Source: Methylotenera sp.
Lineage (GTDB): Bacteria; Pseudomonadota; Gammaproteobacteria; Burkholderiales; Methylophilaceae
Length of the DNA stretch: 64,000 bases
Reading direction: 5' to 3'
Assembly: GCF_029945705.1 (NCBI RefSeq)
Contig: NZ_JAQSDC010000050.1
Coordinates: 1-64,000, forward strand
Below, piece by piece: positions 16,375-25,900 of the stretch. The notes below the pieces were generated by a model. It did not search any database, was not told the origin of the DNA, and was given only the letters and a program-made list of their open reading frames with translations. Positions within the stretch are counted from its first letter, which is position 1. Each line of letters begins with the position of its first letter. The translations under genes and the position numbers were made by a program.

Positions 16375-17262
16375 ATGAATATCATCAAAACATTCGATTT
16401 TAATCAGTGGAATACCAGCGTTGACTCTTCTGTAAGCGACGAAGTAATAGATGCCTTAGAGCATGGGCACGTGATTGCGCTGCCTCAACTTGAGTTTAAG
16501 TTATTACATGAAGAGCAAAAATTCCTCTCTACCGATTGGGCAGATAAAAAATCTAAAAACATCTCATTAAGACCTCGTGCAGGCGTATCTAGCGGATTGA
16601 AAGGCGCAGTGGGCAGCGAAGCTGATTTGGCAGCAATTCAGGCGATGATTCAGCGCTACGCCGACCAATCAAAACAACTTATCTCTGCATTATTGCCAAG
16701 CTATGTGCCTAACCTTACGGTTGCCAATACAAGCTTCAGACCGCTTGAAGTAGAAACGCGCGCGACTTCTTATCGTAAAGACGATACGCGCCTGCATGCA
16801 GATGCGTTTCCATCAAACCCTACGCAAGGCACGCGATTACTCAGAGTATTTAACAACGTAAACCCTTACGGCAAGCCACGTGTTTGGCGTGTAGGCGAAC
16901 CATTTAACAAAATGGCAGAAACCTATTTACCTAAAACTAATGCATTATTACCTATGCAAGCATGGCTAATGAAGCAACTTCACATTACCAAGAAAACACG
17001 TACCGAATACGACCACCGCATGCTGCAATTGCATGACCAGCTCAAAGCCGATATGCATTACCAACAACATGCACCTCAGCAATTAGTCAACTTTATGCCG
17101 GGAACCACTTGGATTGTTTATTCTGATCAAGTACTGCATGCCGCCATGGCGGGACAGTACATGATGGAACAAACGTTCTATTTACCCGTCAATGCACTTA
17201 AATCACCAGAAACCGCACCGCTTAAAGTATTAGAGAAAATGTTAAACAGATCATTGATTTAA
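16375..17262 (+). CDS. kdoO: Kdo 3-hydroxylase KdoO
   Basis: A 295-residue protein of the Kdo hydroxylase family, Fe(II)/2-oxoglutarate-dependent enzymes that convert the outer Kdo of lipopolysaccharide to Ko. The metal ligands fit the HxD...H pattern: HADAF at about residue 140 and a distal His in VLHAAMAG at about residue 255. The ISLRPRAGVSSGLKG segment and the FRPLEVETRATSYRKDDTRLH stretch are typical. The enzyme should act at the cytoplasmic face of the inner membrane. It follows tldD closely, within a group of envelope genes. Confidence 0.85.
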   Translation: MNIIKTFDFNQWNTSVDSSVSDEVIDALEHGHVIALPQLEFKLLHEEQKFLSTDWADKKSKNISLRPRAGVSSGLKGAVGSEADLAAIQAMIQRYADQSKQLISALLPSYVPNLTVANTSFRPLEVETRATSYRKDDTRLHADAFPSNPTQGTRLLRVFNNVNPYGKPRVWRVGEPFNKMAETYLPKTNALLPMQAWLMKQLHITKKTRTEYDHRMLQLHDQLKADMHYQQHAPQQLVNFMPGTTWIVYSDQVLHAAMAGQYMMEQTFYLPVNALKSPETAPLKVLEKMLNRSLI

Positions 17263-17343
17263 GTGATTAACAGAAAGAAAAAGTAACTCACCATTGCCTG
17301 TGCCGTTATAATCTAGCCTTTCAAAATTCCATAAAATTCATTC

Positions 17344-20300
17344 ATGTCGCAGACTTCACTGCTAGTTCCAAAATCAGGTCAATCTAACCGTGTTGAACTC
17401 TCAACCAATGGTGAAGATGGGCTAGCTTTAGCCGAATTAGCGCTTAAAATTAAAAGTGCCACGCCTACTAAACCATTAGTGATTATCACCGCCAATGCTT
17501 TTGATGCGCAGCGGCTGCTAGAAGAAATTCCGTACTTTGCACCAGCTCTCACGGTTAACTTACTGCCTGATTGGGAAACGCTACCTTACGATCAGTTCTC
17601 ACCGCATCCTGACTTAATTTCAGATAGACTCACCACGCTTTATCAAATTAGCCAAAATTCATGTGATGTGATTATTGTGCCATTATCGACTGCGCTAACT
17701 CGCTTGAGCCCCAAGGCCTATTTAAGTGCTAATACCTTTATGCTTAAAAAAGGTCAGATACTGGATACTGAAGCCTTGCGTCGCCAATGTGCGGAAGCGG
17801 GCTACCATCATGTGAGCCAAGTTATTTCGCATGGTGAATTTAGCGTGCGCGGCGGCTTAGTTGATTTATTCCCGATGGGTTCTGCCCTGCCTTACCGTAT
17901 CGATTTATTTGATAACGAAATTGAAACGATTCGTACGTTTGATGTCGATACCCAGCGCAGTCTTTATCCTGTGCCAGAAATCAGACTGTTACCTGCACGC
18001 GAGTTTCCGCTTGATGAAGCGGGCGTTGCGCTATTTCGCGGTCAGTTTAGAGAAGCTTTTGAAGGCGATCCACAACGTGCAAAAATCTATAAAGATGTCA
18101 GCAAAGGCATCGCCTCTGGTGGTATTGAATGGTACTTACCTCTATTTTTTGAGCAAACTGCCACCTTCTTAGATTATCTGCCAACTGATTGTGTGCTGTG
18201 CTTGCATGGCGATTTAGACCAAAGCGCACAACAGTTTTGGCGCGAAGCGCAATCTCGCTACCGCACATTAGCGCATGATGCGGAACGTCCACTATTAACG
18301 CCTGAAACTTTACTGATTAAAACAGAAGATTTCTTTAGTGCCACGCATCCGTTTACACGTATTTTATTACACACCAATAGTAAATCTACTGGCCTGCCTG
18401 CGCTGGATATTGAGCGCCGTGCTGAACAACCTTTACACAAACTGCAAAGCTATATTAGCGATTTTTCTGGTCGCATTTTAATTGCTGCAGAAAGCCTAGG
18501 TCGCAGAGAAACAATTTCACAGTTATTTGCAGAACATGGCTTGCAACCGACCATGATTGAAACTTGGGCAGACTTTGTTGATTCTAAAGAAAAAGTCATG
18601 CTCGGTGTTTCACCGCTGCATCATGGTTTTTGCTTAGAAAGCAAAACTGTTAGCAAATCCATTGCCGTCATTACCGAAGCCGAGCTATATGCCGCTACGG
18701 TGCGCCAACAACGGCGTAGAGAAAAAGAAAAGGCGCGCAGTACTGAAGGCATGCTCAAAGACTTATCTGAGCTTCGCATGGATGACCCCGTTGTGCATGA
18801 GCAGCACGGAGTTGGGCGATACAAGGGCTTAGTGAATATAGATTTTGGTGAAGGCGAAACCGAGCTTTTACTGCTTGAATACTTTGGTGAAGATAAGCTT
18901 TACGTACCAGTGTCACAGCTTTTCTTAATCTCACGTTACTCAGGTGGCCCACCTGAATCAGCACCCTTGCATCGCTTAGGTAGCGGCAACTGGGAAAAAG
19001 CTAAGAAAAAAGCACTGAAGCAAATTCGTGATACTGCGGCTGAATTACTTAACTTATACGCACAACGCGCATCACGTCGTGGCCATGCGTTCACATTGAG
19101 TCTGCACGATTATGAAACCTTCTGCGAAGGCTTCCCGTTTGAAGAAACACCAGATCAATTAGAAGCGATTGAAAACGTTATCAAAGACATGCAATCTGGT
19201 CGCCCGATGGATAGGCTAGTTTGTGGCGATGTAGGCTTTGGTAAAACGGAAGTTGCCTTGCGCGCCGCTTTTGTGGCGGTAATGGGCGGCAGACAGGTGG
19301 CTGTGCTGGTGCCAACCACATTATTAGCCGAGCAACATTACAACAATTTTAAAGACCGATTTGCTGAATGGCCGATTAAGATTGCTGAAATATCGCGCTT
19401 TAGAACTGCCAAAGAGCAAAAAGAAGCTTTAGCGGGTTTGGAAGCTGGCAGTATCGACATTATTATCGGTACGCATCGTTTGATTCAAAAAGATGTGAAG
19501 TTTAAGAACTTAGGCTTAGTCGTATTAGATGAAGAGCACCGTTTTGGTGTGCGTCAAAAAGAACAACTAAAAGCATTACGTGCTGAGGTCGATATACTCA
19601 CGCTCACCGCCACACCGATTCCACGCACACTCAGCATGGCAATGGAAGGCTTGCGCGAGTTTTCAATTATCACCACGCCGCCGCAAAAGCGTTTGAGCAT
19701 CAAAACATTCCATACTGATTATTCTGAAGGCATCATTCGCGAAGCCGTCATGCGTGAGTTTAAGCGTGGTGGTCAAGTGTATTTCTTGCACAATGAAGTA
19801 GACACTATTCACTCCATGCGTGAAAAACTCGAACGCATTTTGCCTGATGCGCGCATTGCGGTTGCGCACGGCCAATTGCGTGAACGCGAGCTAGAGCATG
19901 TGATGCGTGATTTTTATAATCAGCGTTATAACCTGCTGCTTTGCACAACGATTATTGAAACAGGCATTGATGTACCGACCGCCAATACTATCATTTTGAA
20001 CAAAGCCGATATGTTTGGTTTAGCGCAAATGCACCAGTTACGTGGTCGCGTGGGTCGTTCGCATCACCAAGCTTATGCTTACTTGCTCACAGATCCAGAT
20101 CGTAAAATTACCGTACAAGCGCAAAAACGCTTAGATGCCATTCAACTGATGGAAGACCTAGGTGCGGGCTTTCACCTTGCCATGCACGATTTAGAAATTC
20201 GTGGTGCAGGTGAGTTATTAGGCGATAGCCAAAGTGGTGAAATGCAAGAAATTGGCTTCCATTTGTATTCTGATATGCTCAACCATGCAGTGAAACAGCT

Positions 20301-20772
20301 TAAAGCGGGTAAAGAACCTGACTTAAATGCACCGCTTGGTGTAACGACTGAAATCAATCTACACACGCCAGCGCTGCTACCCACTAAATATTGCCCCGAT
20401 GTGCATGAACGCTTAGTTATTTATAAACGCCTCGCTAACTGCGTCAATGACGATGATTTAGACAATATGCAAGAAGAGTTAATCGACCGCTTTGGCTTGC
20501 TACCAGAGCAAGGCGAAGCGCTGATTGCCTGCCACAGATTGCGCATTGCTGCTAAAGCAATTGGTATCATTAAAATTGACGCCAGTTCGGAAGCGATTCA
20601 GCTACAATTTAACCCCAAAGCCGACATTGATCCAACCAAACTGATTGCTTTATTACAACGTGACCGCCGTTGCCGCATGAATGGCCCTGATAAGTTAAGA
20701 GTAACAATAGGTTTAGAAGACCTGAACCTGCGTACTGATTTTGTGAAAACTTTACTAAAAGAATTTATTTAA
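17344..20772 (+). CDS. mfd: Transcription-repair coupling factor Mfd
   Basis: A 1142-residue ATP-dependent translocase that removes stalled RNA polymerase and recruits UvrA. An N-terminal UvrB-like region (1-350) contains LLPDWETLPYDQFSPHPD, the RNA polymerase-interacting CarD-like domain is at about 475-550 (DPVVHEQHGVGRYKGL), the helicase motor has Walker A in VCGDVGFGKTEVAL (about 627) and DEEH in VVLDEEHRFGVRQKE (about 728), with the translocation motif region and GRVGRSHHQAYAYLL. The C-terminal TRCF domain is complete. Length is normal. Confidence 0.97.
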   Translation: MSQTSLLVPKSGQSNRVELSTNGEDGLALAELALKIKSATPTKPLVIITANAFDAQRLLEEIPYFAPALTVNLLPDWETLPYDQFSPHPDLISDRLTTLYQISQNSCDVIIVPLSTALTRLSPKAYLSANTFMLKKGQILDTEALRRQCAEAGYHHVSQVISHGEFSVRGGLVDLFPMGSALPYRIDLFDNEIETIRTFDVDTQRSLYPVPEIRLLPAREFPLDEAGVALFRGQFREAFEGDPQRAKIYKDVSKGIASGGIEWYLPLFFEQTATFLDYLPTDCVLCLHGDLDQSAQQFWREAQSRYRTLAHDAERPLLTPETLLIKTEDFFSATHPFTRILLHTNSKSTGLPALDIERRAEQPLHKLQSYISDFSGRILIAAESLGRRETISQLFAEHGLQPTMIETWADFVDSKEKVMLGVSPLHHGFCLESKTVSKSIAVITEAELYAATVRQQRRREKEKARSTEGMLKDLSELRMDDPVVHEQHGVGRYKGLVNIDFGEGETELLLLEYFGEDKLYVPVSQLFLISRYSGGPPESAPLHRLGSGNWEKAKKKALKQIRDTAAELLNLYAQRASRRGHAFTLSLHDYETFCEGFPFEETPDQLEAIENVIKDMQSGRPMDRLVCGDVGFGKTEVALRAAFVAVMGGRQVAVLVPTTLLAEQHYNNFKDRFAEWPIKIAEISRFRTAKEQKEALAGLEAGSIDIIIGTHRLIQKDVKFKNLGLVVLDEEHRFGVRQKEQLKALRAEVDILTLTATPIPRTLSMAMEGLREFSIITTPPQKRLSIKTFHTDYSEGIIREAVMREFKRGGQVYFLHNEVDTIHSMREKLERILPDARIAVAHGQLRERELEHVMRDFYNQRYNLLLCTTIIETGIDVPTANTIILNKADMFGLAQMHQLRGRVGRSHHQAYAYLLTDPDRKITVQAQKRLDAIQLMEDLGAGFHLAMHDLEIRGAGELLGDSQSGEMQEIGFHLYSDMLNHAVKQLKAGKEPDLNAPLGVTTEINLHTPALLPTKYCPDVHERLVIYKRLANCVNDDDLDNMQEELIDRFGLLPEQGEALIACHRLRIAAKAIGIIKIDASSEAIQLQFNPKADIDPTKLIALLQRDRRCRMNGPDKLRVTIGLEDLNLRTDFVKTLLKEFI

Positions 20773-20801
20773 AAAATTTACATTAGAAAGAAGCTGAAAA
20801 T

Positions 20802-21413
20802 ATGCTGGAAAAATTTATCGCTATCGTCGCCACATGGATTATGGGCGTCATTTCAACTATGGGCTACGGTGGCGTCATGCTACTCATGGCAATTGAGTCG
20901 GCATGTATTCCTTTACCTTCAGAAATCATCATGCCATTTGCTGGATTTTTGGTTTCTAAAGGTGAAATGACACTCCTAGGCATAGCATTAGCAGGCGCGC
21001 TTGGCTGTGTAATAGGCTCAATTCCCGCTTACTACGTCGGCATGTTTGGCGGCAGACCGCTAGCCGAGCGCTATGGCAAATATCTTCTAATTAGCAAAAG
21101 AGATTTAGACTGGGCAGACAATGCTTTTGCAAAACACGGTCAGTTAATTATTTTTCTGGGTCGTATGCTACCTGGTGTGCGTACTTTTATTGCTTTTCCA
21201 GCGGGCGTTGCACGGATGAATATGTCTAAATTCATCATTTACACATTTATAGGCTCGTTCATTTGGTGCTGGTTGCTTGGTTACGCAGGCATGAAAACTG
21301 GGGAACACTGGGAAGACTTAAAAGTATATTTCCATGAGTTTCATTACGTGATCTTTGCGGCAGGTTTACTCTTTGTGATTTGGTATGTGCGTCGGCATTT
21401 TAAGCAACATTAG
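20802..21413 (+). CDS. DedA family membrane protein
   Basis: A 203-residue inner-membrane protein with about five hydrophobic segments. Family marks include ESACIPLPSEIIMPFAGFL near residue 35, GRPLAERYGKY, and FLGRMLPGVRTFIAFPAGVARM, which contains the conserved Arg residues. DedA/DUF368-type proteins recycle undecaprenyl phosphate or maintain the membrane potential; I cannot choose which applies. It follows mfd by 29 bp with an AGAAAG ribosome-binding region and probably shares its transcript. Confidence 0.88.
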   Translation: MLEKFIAIVATWIMGVISTMGYGGVMLLMAIESACIPLPSEIIMPFAGFLVSKGEMTLLGIALAGALGCVIGSIPAYYVGMFGGRPLAERYGKYLLISKRDLDWADNAFAKHGQLIIFLGRMLPGVRTFIAFPAGVARMNMSKFIIYTFIGSFIWCWLLGYAGMKTGEHWEDLKVYFHEFHYVIFAAGLLFVIWYVRRHFKQH

Positions 21414-21548
21414 AAAAAGTTAGTTTTAAACAAAGCACTCATTAAATGATTTGCGCCCGCACTAGTGATTGATTACTATACGGACAGAGCAAACCTTAAC
21501 TATAAGATTTAAAAAGAAAAATAATATGCAAAAATCAATATCCACAAT

Positions 21549-21582
21549 GTTATTAAGCGGACGCATGCGTCCGCTTAATAAC
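21549..21582. repeat. 34-bp perfect palindrome beside a lone cassette
   Basis: Seventeen bases on each side are perfectly complementary, centred in ACGCATGCGT between 21565 and 21566, flanked on the right by GTTAGCC (21584-21590), a good integron core box. No T-run follows, so it is not a standard terminator. It may be a remodelled attC half or the chromosomal target of the cassette insertion. Confidence 0.65.
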
Positions 21583-21608
21583 TGTTAGCCATAAGGGCGA
21601 GAAATAGA

Positions 21609-22538
21609 TTGGCAAAACAAATTTCACCTGCTGGAGTTATGGCTTTAAAAGAAGCTCTTTGCTCTGTTTATTGGTATAAATCAGAGTTAAGAGGATTTTT
21701 ACAATTATGCTTATCAAACCCTTCGATTCTTAATAAATTCAATTGGGAAAATTACAAACGTCAGATTGCATCTGACGTTGTCGATTTTTTGTTTCAAAAT
21801 CCAGAAAAACATATTGGAGATTTAACAAAAATTTGTTTTGAAATTTGTAAATTGAATGATTTTTCTAATTTAAAACAGCTTGAAGATGGTACTCAAAAGG
21901 TTGAAAAAGCCAGAAGCGCTGTTGAAAGGTTAAAGCAACTTGTAGAACCACATCAAGACTTAGCAAAAGAACAAGATGATATAAAAAAACGTCAAAATCA
22001 AGCTGCTCAAAAAATTAAGGAAAATAAAGCTGTTCGGGAAAAATTAGACTCTATTAAAAATAAATATATGGCATTGGTTAGTTCAGAAAATGCTCAAAGC
22101 AGAGGTTTTGAGTTGGAAAAAACTATGTATGAACTTTTTGATTTATTTGATTTAGACCCCAAAGCATCATTTAAAAATCTAGGTGAACAAATTGATGGTG
22201 CATTCTCACTTGAAGGTACGGAATATCTTTTTGAAGCAAAGTGGCAGAAAAATTTGGTCAATAAAGCTGATTTAGCAGTATTCTCCGATAAAGTTAAAAC
22301 AAAACTTGAAAACACATTAGGGATTTTTCTATCAATTAATGGATTTTCTCAAGATGGTGTATCCGCACATCAGGCTGGTGGCGCGGCTATTATTCTCATG
22401 GATGGTGGTGACCTAATGGCTGTTCTCGAAGAAAGAATAGATTTCACTAGCCTACTTTTGAGAAAAAAACGCCATGCTGCTCAGACCGGTGGCATTTATC
22501 TAAACTATTATCAAATGGTAGCTACTGGCAATGGCTAA
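21609..22538 (+). CDS. Mrr-like PD-(D/E)xK endonuclease in a lone integron-type cassette
   Basis: A 309-residue protein, AT-rich compared with its neighbours. Residues about 100-160 form a charged coiled coil (KEQDDIKKRQNQAAQKIKENK). From about 165 follows a restriction-endonuclease-like domain: RGFELEKTMYELF, then Asp196 in EQIDGAF and Glu209-Ala-Lys211 in LFEAKW, the D-x12-E-x-K pattern of type IV/Mrr enzymes. It could restrict modified DNA; this is inference. The start is TTG 21609, preceded by AAGGGCGAG; ATG 21639 is an alternative. The stop falls inside an attC-like site, as for the array cassettes. Confidence 0.7.
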   Translation: MAKQISPAGVMALKEALCSVYWYKSELRGFLQLCLSNPSILNKFNWENYKRQIASDVVDFLFQNPEKHIGDLTKICFEICKLNDFSNLKQLEDGTQKVEKARSAVERLKQLVEPHQDLAKEQDDIKKRQNQAAQKIKENKAVREKLDSIKNKYMALVSSENAQSRGFELEKTMYELFDLFDLDPKASFKNLGEQIDGAFSLEGTEYLFEAKWQKNLVNKADLAVFSDKVKTKLENTLGIFLSINGFSQDGVSAHQAGGAAIILMDGGDLMAVLEERIDFTSLLLRKKRHAAQTGGIYLNYYQMVATGNG

Positions 22539-22591
22539 CCAATCATTCAAGCGGCACACGCTAAAACGTGCCCCTTAACTCACACATTTAT
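22533..22591 (+). repeat. attC-like site of the lone cassette
   Basis: Starts GGCTAAC (22533-22539) and aligns along its length with the array sites: TCAAGCGGCACACGC, the TAAA loop and ACGTGCCCCTTA. The stem forms with an unpaired C and A as in the array. The right core has decayed to CATTTAT, so excision would be impaired. Confidence 0.72.
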
Positions 22592-22688
22592 ATCCCGTCC
22601 TTGTCAGAATAGTTAGGTTTTAAAGATTAAAGTCAACAATCAGCACTCGTGAAACTTCAGTGCACTTTCATCCCCTGCTGCCGCGCCT

Positions 22689-22845
22689 GAGTTGTTTAGG
22701 CTTAATGGGAGGTTTCGGAAAGCGGCTGTTTGAACGAAGTGAGTTTCCGCTTGACGCCCATTAAGGCTAAGCAACTCGGGGAACAAGTGGTAGGGGGTGC
22801 TCTTTTCTTTGGTTACTTACTTTTGAGCAAGCAAAAGAAAGTAAC
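22689..22845. repeat. Structured intergenic element with two stem-loops
   Basis: The gap 22592-22909 carries no gene. A long stem pairs 22689-22709 with 22757-22777 (21-base arms with two mismatches), enclosing a smaller AGCGG/CCGCT hairpin. A second stem pairs 22812-22825 with 22832-22845 (GTTACTTACTTTTG with CAAAAGAAAGTAAC, one mismatch) around a six-base loop. The GGTTACTT...GCAAAAGAAAGTAAC segment resembles a repeat seen in many proteobacterial genomes. It may be a dispersed repeat or the end of the helicase transcript. Confidence 0.6.
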
Positions 22846-22909
22846 TCGCCTAGTGGCGAAATAAACAGTTTGCAAGTCAGCCAGTTTATCAAGCTTTCAA
22901 AGCCATCAG

Positions 22910-25900
22910 CTACAACTCCACCAACTTCCCCACACTTAAAAACAACACCGCCTTTTTAACAGCTAAACCCTCACTGGTAAACAACCCTGCATAACGCTCC
23001 AACTGCGGGCGATGCTGTTCTGCCAAAAGACTTAATTCATCCAATGTATTTTTTTCTTCATCCAAAGCCGTCAATTTGTAATCCACAATCCAACGTACAC
23101 CGCCTTCAACAAAAGTGCGATCAATCACATGATTTTTCACGCCAGCCTCTTCCGTTTGCAATAGACTTAACTCACTAACAGCATCAAAATGATTCTGCAA
23201 AACCCACTGCCCCGCTTCACTTGCCAGCGTGTTTTGCAAATCAGTTAATACTTGCGCCGCGCCCTGCTCAGCAAGTTGTTTAGTATGCCCTTGTTGCACC
23301 AACCACTTTTGCATGGCTGGCTGACATTGCTGTAAACGTTGACTTGTCCAAGTTTGTAAATCTGTTTTGGCAAACAGCTCCATGTATAAATGCGCGAGTG
23401 TGCCGCAGTGTTTTTGAAAATCCATGACACGGGCGCTATCACTTGTGAAATCCTCTAAACTATCAGCTTGCTCACTAATGCGTAGATTTGGCTTCTCCAT
23501 AACGTTGGAAACGCTTACAAAATACTCACTTGGCAAACGTTGCAATTGCGGTTTAAATTGCGTTATGTCCAGCGTTGATGAAGTACTAGCACTTTGATTA
23601 AAAGGAACTGCTTGGGTGAAATCAACCTCCACCGCAGGCCATAAAGCTTGTAATAAGGAGTTTGCCGTAGGTTTAACTTCACCCTCTTTATTAGCTTGCA
23701 TGCTAGCAATCAAATGTAACTGCCTATGCGCGCGGGTGGCGGCCACGTAAAGCAAACGCACTAACTCATTTTCTGCACGTGTTTTCTCTAGGTTTTTAAG
23801 AAAGTCATACACGTCAGCGCCAGTATTATTTTTAGCAACGGCTTTACTCTTTAATGGCGCAACAATTAAATGCAAATGGTTTTCCACCATCACTTCTTGC
23901 CACAATACTAATTCATTATCGCTATGCCTAGGTTGTCGGTTTAATGCAGGCAATATCACTGCATCAAACTCTAAGCCTTTAGATTTATGAATCGTTAAAA
24001 ACTGAACGCTGCCATCGGCTTCTATATCGGGTTTGGCGTAAAGCTTTTTCATGCCTAACTCTAAGGCTGCAATATCAAGATGCCCGCTACGGCCAGTTTT
24101 TTCGACCAAATCAAAAAACACTTGCACGTCACGATTATCGCCAGTATCCACCAAGCATTTACCGCCACCAAGTTGTAGCCATGTACTTTCTAACCAACGG
24201 CGCAAAGGCATGCGGCCTTGTCCATTAAATGCAGCAGTTAATACGGTATTAACGTGCGCTAAACGCAATTGACCATCGTCACTCAAGCGGCTTAATCTCG
24301 CTTTATCCTGCATTAACTGCCAAATGGTCGCACGGTGATTATCCCCAGCCAACGCATGCAAATCTGCTAGCGTTAACCCACACCAAGGAGCACGTAATAA
24401 ATTGAGCCAATGCGTTCTATCTGCACGATGATGTAGCGCGCAGACCAATGACAACGCATCTTGCACGGTTTGCCGCTCATTCAAGTGCTCTATCTCAACA
24501 GCTTGAAACTTTAAGCTTGGATGATTACGTCTAATTTCAGACACCAGTTCTTTTAAATGGCTGCGACTTCTGACTAAAACGGCAATAGTATTGCTGTCAC
24601 CATTCTCAGCACGAAGTTTGACGATTAAATCCGCCACATAACTGGCTTCAATCTGCTTAAGGTCGGCTTTTGCACTTGCCTCTTCTGCATATTCTAAAAT
24701 CAACGGATGTAATGTGACGCCCTCGCCTGTCACTTCTGGTCGCGTTGCAGTGAATTTACGGTAACTAATCGCACCTTGATTGATATTATCGTCTGCTGGG
24801 AAAACTTGCTTAAAGGCGTGATTAATCCAATCGACCACCGCAGGGTGAGAGCGATTATTACGGCTTAGCTGCAATCGTGTGAGCGGCAAATGACCAATAC
24901 CAAACTCGCTGGCTTGCAGAAATAAGCTTACATCCGCTTTGCGGAAACGATAGATAGATTGCATAGGATCGCCCACGCAAAATAGCGTGCGCCCATCATC
25001 TGGCTGCCAGCCTTCAATGAGCTTTTCTATCAACCGCGTTTGCACTGGGCTGGTATCTTGAAACTCATCAATCAGCAAATGTGAGATTTTATAATCTAGC
25101 TTTAACGCTAAATCAGTCGCGCCTTGCTCGTTTTCTAGCGCCAGTTGCGCACTTTGTGCAATGGCAACGAAATCCACCTCGCCTGCCGCTTGAAAGACTA
25201 TCCACAAATGCCGCTCAGCTAATATCAGTAAGCGAGTGAGTGCTTTAATAATGGCTTGATTCTCGGCAATGTTTGCTAAAGCAGGTAAATCGAGCACGCT
25301 GGCAATGACTTGGCTATTTTCTAAGCCATTCACTATTTCAAAATAGGCTTCTTTATAAGTTTTACCTTCATCAGTCGCAGGAAAACCTATATTTTTATTG
25401 AGGCTTTTACGAAAGGTACGCTCGGTTTTGGTCACTAGAAAATTTGCAAGTGCTTGCCATTCACTTAAACATTCTGCTTCTGCGATAAGTGGCTGCTGCC
25501 ATTCACGTAAAGGCGCAATATCAGCATCTGCCTCTAAATTGCCAGCGGCATATCTGGCAAGCGGCATGAGTAAACTTTGCGCTCTAGCAGTTAATGTATC
25601 AAGCACATCTTGTAGGCTCTCAGCAATTAAGTGTTGAAGCGCGACCGCTGTATTTTGCGAGACTTCCTCAATATCCTTAGTATGCAAATCTACCGCATGT
25701 GGCAGCCATTGGTCACGTCTTGCTAGCATTTTTGCCAACAACTCGGCGAGCTTTTCACTATTGTTATCTAAATAACTTAGGGCAATAGTGACGGTATCAT
25801 CTAGTTCTGTTTCATGCACAATGTGCGCTATTGCTCTACGTGAGGCTTCTATGTAGTGACTATCCGTATCGTCACTCACGGCAGGTTGACCACCAAACTT

